Shown here one piece after another: positions 5,982-8,411 of a stretch of DNA of 8,411 nt (position 1 is the stretch's first letter; every line of letters begins with the position of its first letter). A model generated the notes under the pieces. It saw only the letters and a program-made list of their open reading frames with translations, was not told where the DNA came from and made no database searches. The translations under genes were made by a program, and so were the position numbers. The stretch covers positions 1 through 8,411 of the forward strand of contig JAGHBD010000025.1 in the NCBI GenBank assembly GCA_021161135.1. The letters are read 5' to 3'. The stretch is from Thermoplasmata archaeon. GTDB lineage: Archaea > Thermoplasmatota > E2 > UBA202 > JdFR-43.

Positions 5982-7651
5982 CGATGGGCCATTATGCCTT
6001 TTATCCCTTCATTCCTCTCTATCCTCACAAAGCCAAATCGCTCAAACTGCACTATCTCGCCATGCTTTATTTCCTCAACATTTTTCTCTGCATATCCTCT
6101 CACAATTTCCAAGCTTTTTTCATCAAACTCTCCATTTTTGAAAGGCAGGCGAGGTATCAAAACCTCCATTTCCACATGCTCCTCTCCCACCCACTGCACC
6201 TTATCAATTCCATCAATTAGCTCATCTCCAGCAAACTCGCCCATAATTTCATTCCCTATTTTTTCTACCATCACATTACACAAATCCTTAAGCCTAAATA
6301 TCTCGCCTACTTGCAGTTTTTCTGCATCACTTTTTGGAATATAAATTACGTTGCCGACTTTCACTTTTCTTTTACCCATATCAACAGATGGATGGTATTT
6401 CAGCTCCACTTCCTTTTCTTCAAGCCCTCTAACTATAACTTTAACAGGTTGTGGGACGAAGAAATATCTTCTTGCCTTCCCATCAAGAATTTTCCTATTA
6501 ATTGCCTCGAGATTTTCAAAGGCTACAACTGCCTCCGCCTTCGATATGCCCTGCGAGAGGACAAATTCTTTTATGGCTTCTGGCACAATGCCCCGCCTCC
6601 TCAGCCCGCGGAGCGTTGGGAGGCGTGGGTCATCCCACCCCATTACTTTGCCTTCATCAATAAGGGGCTTTATTTTTCTTTTTGAAACTGGCATTCCTTT
6701 TATCTCAAGACGGGAAAATTCCATGAGATGCGGCTTCCTCAGGCCAAGTAAATCAAGCAGGTAAAAATATACCTCGTCTCTCAACTCATATTCCTTACTT
6801 CTGAAAGGATGTGTAACGCCGGAAAGAGAATCTTCTACCGCTCCATAAAAATCATAGGTTGGCCATACGCGAAACCGTTTCCCATGTATGGGATGAGGAT
6901 GTTCTATTATGCGGAAGAGCACAGGATCACGCATTGCCGTATTATTCGATTTCATATCTCCCTTAAGACGCATTACCGCCTCCCCTTCCTTCATTTTAAT
7001 AAAATCATTCCATTCCAGCTCGCTCTCATTTCTATGAATGCATTCTCTCATTTCCCTCCTATTTCTCCTTATCTCTTCCTCACTGCATGTGCATATGTAG
7101 GCATTTCCTTCTTCCAAAAGTTTTTTTGCCAGTTCATAATGTTTTGGAAGGTTATCTGAAGTGCGATATTCTTTATCCCATTCTATACCGAGCCATTTTA
7201 AATCCTCCTTCTGCGCATCATAAAATTCCTTTCTTTCATTTGCTGGATTGGTGTCGTCGAAACGGAGGATAAAAATGCCGTCATACATGCGTGCATATTC
7301 ATAATCCACAAACGCTGCTTTGGCATGCCCGATATGAAGATAGCCATTTGGCTCTGGAGGAAAACGAGTTACAACCTCTCCTTTTTTAGCATGGGGCAAA
7401 GGAGGAAGTTTTCTTTTTTCTTTTTTCCTGCCCTCCTCTTTTATACCCAATCTTTCCATTTCTACCTTCTGTTCTTCTGGCGAGAGTGAATTTATTTCCT
7501 CAACAATTTCTTTTACGATAGGTATTATTTCCTTCGCCTCTCCTTTAACTTCAGCCATTACTTTGCCTATAACAGCTTTCAAATTGGCCTTCCCTCCATA
7601 TCTGGCAGCGTTTAGCAAAGCATATTTCCTCGCAATCTTTTCTATATCCAT
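5978..7651 (-). CDS. gltX: Glutamyl-tRNA synthetase, archaeal type
   Basis: A 557-residue class I aminoacyl-tRNA synthetase that charges tRNA with glutamate in the cytosol. Archaeal enzymes of this kind are usually non-discriminating and also make Glu-tRNA(Gln) for later amidation. The ATP-binding HIGH motif is at 106-109 in PPEPNGYLHIGHAKA, and the KMSKS counterpart is VSKRK at 322-326. CTC plus ECIH (C187, C189, C204, H206) could form a zinc site. The C-terminal third (about 390-550) is the beta-barrel anticodon-binding domain of the GlnRS-like branch, as expected for archaea and eukaryotes. An N-terminal helical extension (1-85) precedes the catalytic core. The frame is intact and of normal length. 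It is a housekeeping gene with no evident link to the peptide cluster other than sharing its terminal TTAG. Confidence 0.97.
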   Translation of the reverse strand: MDIEKIARKYALLNAARYGGKANLKAVIGKVMAEVKGEAKEIIPIVKEIVEEINSLSPEEQKVEMERLGIKEEGRKKEKRKLPPLPHAKKGEVVTRFPPEPNGYLHIGHAKAAFVDYEYARMYDGIFILRFDDTNPANERKEFYDAQKEDLKWLGIEWDKEYRTSDNLPKHYELAKKLLEEGNAYICTCSEEEIRRNRREMRECIHRNESELEWNDFIKMKEGEAVMRLKGDMKSNNTAMRDPVLFRIIEHPHPIHGKRFRVWPTYDFYGAVEDSLSGVTHPFRSKEYELRDEVYFYLLDLLGLRKPHLMEFSRLEIKGMPVSKRKIKPLIDEGKVMGWDDPRLPTLRGLRRRGIVPEAIKEFVLSQGISKAEAVVAFENLEAINRKILDGKARRYFFVPQPVKVIVRGLEEKEVELKYHPSVDMGKRKVKVGNVIYIPKSDAEKLQVGEIFRLKDLCNVMVEKIGNEIMGEFAGDELIDGIDKVQWVGEEHVEMEVLIPRLPFKNGEFDEKSLEIVRGYAEKNVEEIKHGEIVQFERFGFVRIERNEGIKGIMAHR

Positions 7652-7674
7652 CTCTCTCTTATTTCAATGGAGCA

Positions 7675-7680
7675 TTTAAA
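7675..7680 (-). promoter_or_regulatory. TATA box of gltX
   Basis: TTTAAA, with a purine-rich GAAAAG just upstream on the minus strand, is centred about 26 bases from the gltX ATG. This places transcription start at or a few bases before the start codon, suggesting a leaderless or nearly leaderless mRNA. The purine run AAGAGAGAG before the ATG is only a weak SD. Confidence 0.5.
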
Positions 7681-7754
7681 CTTTTCATTGGGGATATTTC
7701 CTAAAATAAGTTTCCACCCTCATTTTTCGCATCTAAAAATATGAATGTTGTTAA

Positions 7755-7764
7755 TTTTTTAAAA
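7755..7764 (+). promoter_or_regulatory. TATA box of the PQQ-repeat gene, flanked by inverted repeat
   Basis: TTTTTTAAAA is centred about 25 bases before ATG 7785, the spacing of a leaderless archaeal transcript, and no SD precedes the ATG. The element sits between GTTGTT (7747-7752) and AACAAC (7763-7768), 6-base inverted arms that could mark a regulator site over the promoter. Confidence 0.5.
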
Positions 7765-7784
7765 CAACAAACATTTTCATTATC

Positions 7785-8240
7785 ATGCGAATTTATGTCA
7801 CATTACTCGTAGCAATAACGATGCTCTCTATTAGCTTTGCAGAAACTATAGAGAAAGATGAAAATACATCATCTCGCCCATGGCCCATGTACTGCCACGA
7901 TGCCCAGCACACAGGAAGAAGTGAATATGACACAAGCATGAACGAAGGAAAGATAAAGTGGAAGGTGAAAACAGGTGTAATAAAAGACTCTCCTGTTATA
8001 GCAAATGATGGAACTATATACGTTGGTGGAGAAAGTAATAAAGGAAATGGAGCAATTTATGCAATAAATCCCAATGGAACAGTAAAATGGGCAAGAGAAA
8101 TATTCAGTGAAACAAAATACGGAGTGCCATGGATTGAGGCATCTCCTGCAATAGGTGAGGACGGAACAATATATGTTGGAACATGGGAAGGTTATCTCTA
8201 TGCATTTACTCCAGATGGAAAAGAAAAATGGAAAAATTAG
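7785..8240 (+). CDS. Secreted PQQ-like beta-propeller protein, 5' part up to frameshift
   Basis: The first 151 residues of a secreted repeat protein. Residues 1-19 form a signal peptide (MRIYVTLLVAITMLSISFA) with likely cleavage after SFA. The mature start has PWPMYCHDAQHTGRS, a hallmark of archaeal and bacterial PQQ-like (WD40-like) propeller proteins. Blades follow with the repeat pattern W-K...SP-(V/A)-I...DGTIYVG...YA-(I/F)-x-P-(N/D)-G: one at about 59-101 and a second at about 118-149. The frame ends at TAG 8238-8240 after KEKWKN, in the middle of a repeat, which is not a natural end. Coding similarity resumes at once in the next frame. PQQ binding is not implied; such proteins often serve as extracellular scaffolds or folding factors. 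Function here is unknown. Confidence 0.75.
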   Translation: MRIYVTLLVAITMLSISFAETIEKDENTSSRPWPMYCHDAQHTGRSEYDTSMNEGKIKWKVKTGVIKDSPVIANDGTIYVGGESNKGNGAIYAINPNGTVKWAREIFSETKYGVPWIEASPAIGEDGTIYVGTWEGYLYAFTPDGKEKWKN

Positions 8241-8411
8241 GCTTGGTGGATGGATAGAAGATATTACTATTGATTCTAATGGGACAATATACACTGGTTC
8301 TTCCAGTGGAAAATTTTTTGCTATTTTACTTAATGGAACTTTAAAATGGGTGTATTCAACAGATGCAGCATTTACATGGTCTCCTGCAATAATAAATGGA
8401 GTGTTCTATGG
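8230..8411 (+). pseudogene. Continuation of the PQQ-like protein in the +1 frame, cut by window edge
   Basis: Reading from 8230 in the +1 frame gives GKIRLGGWIEDITIDSNGTIYTG, shown here in two parts: GKIRLGGWIEDI and TIDSNGTIYTG. It then runs SSSGKFFAI, LLNGTLKW and TWSPAIINGVFYG to the edge. This is the same propeller-repeat pattern as the upstream part, with no stop codon. Removing one A from the run AAAAA at 8232-8236 joins the two parts as KWKIRLGGW. It therefore belongs to the same gene as 7785-8240, broken by a one-base insertion or a sequencing error. No start codon or RBS suggests a separate gene. Confidence 0.7.

Noticed and set aside
5984..7272. Several plus-strand open frames of 60-137 codons opposite gltX
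   Set aside because: They lie wholly inside the well-conserved synthetase gene, have no RBS or promoter, and their composition is that of reverse-complemented coding sequence.
7665..7690. CAATG/CATTG inverted arms around the gltX TATA box
   Set aside because: Arms are only 5 bases, 16 bases apart, in AT-rich DNA; expected by chance.
7869..8294. Minus-strand 141-codon frame opposite the PQQ-like gene
   Set aside because: It opposes a signal peptide and recognisable propeller repeats, and its Cys/Tyr/Ser-rich translation resembles no protein family.

Overview
The window looks like chromosomal DNA from a euryarchaeon, most likely of the Thermoplasmatota/DHVE2 type. The main evidence is an archaeal-type (GlnRS-like) glutamyl-tRNA synthetase, a histidine kinase with the archaeal 'LLRHD' H-box, Shine-Dalgarno sites of the GGTGA type, TATA boxes about 25 bases from start codons (leaderless transcripts), T-tract termination, and a secreted PQQ-type beta-propeller protein. 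The phylum is an inference from protein style; no rRNA or other definitive marker is present.

Positions 28-5981 form one plus-strand block that reads as a compact peptide-modification and export locus. It starts with a membrane sensor histidine kinase (28-2199). This overlaps by 7 bases a first ATP-grasp ligase (2193-3089), which overlaps by 1 base a second, related ATP-grasp ligase (3089-4012). Both ligases resemble the MvdC/MvdD/PsnB-type macrocyclases that make graspetides (omega-ester/amide-linked RiPPs). Next comes a short gene that is easy to miss: a 26-codon ORF (4102-4182) with its own TATA box, a strong SD (GGAGGG) and a downstream T-tract. It encodes TTLAIGEE, an exact match to the TTxxxxEE core motif known from plesiocin-class graspetides, preceded by only nine residues and followed by an acidic, Trp-rich tail. 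An ABC-2 type exporter follows (ATPase 4277-5197, permease 5181-5981). Precursor, two ligases, exporter and sensor together make a credible archaeal graspetide system. The near-absence of a leader peptide and the linked sensor kinase are the unusual parts. A secreted, modified signalling peptide is one possible role, but that is inference.

The 264 bases between the second ligase and the ABC ATPase hold, besides the peptide gene, two perfect inverted repeats that could be operators. The peptide ORF itself contains a 12-base palindrome directly abutting a 12-bp hairpin.

Positions 5978-7651 carry glutamyl-tRNA synthetase on the minus strand, convergent with the permease and sharing four bases with it. 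It is a housekeeping gene and marks the edge of the cluster. From 7785 to the window end runs a secreted PQQ-like repeat protein, divergent from gltX. Its reading frame is broken near 8232-8236 by one extra A in a homopolymer and continues in the next frame to the edge.
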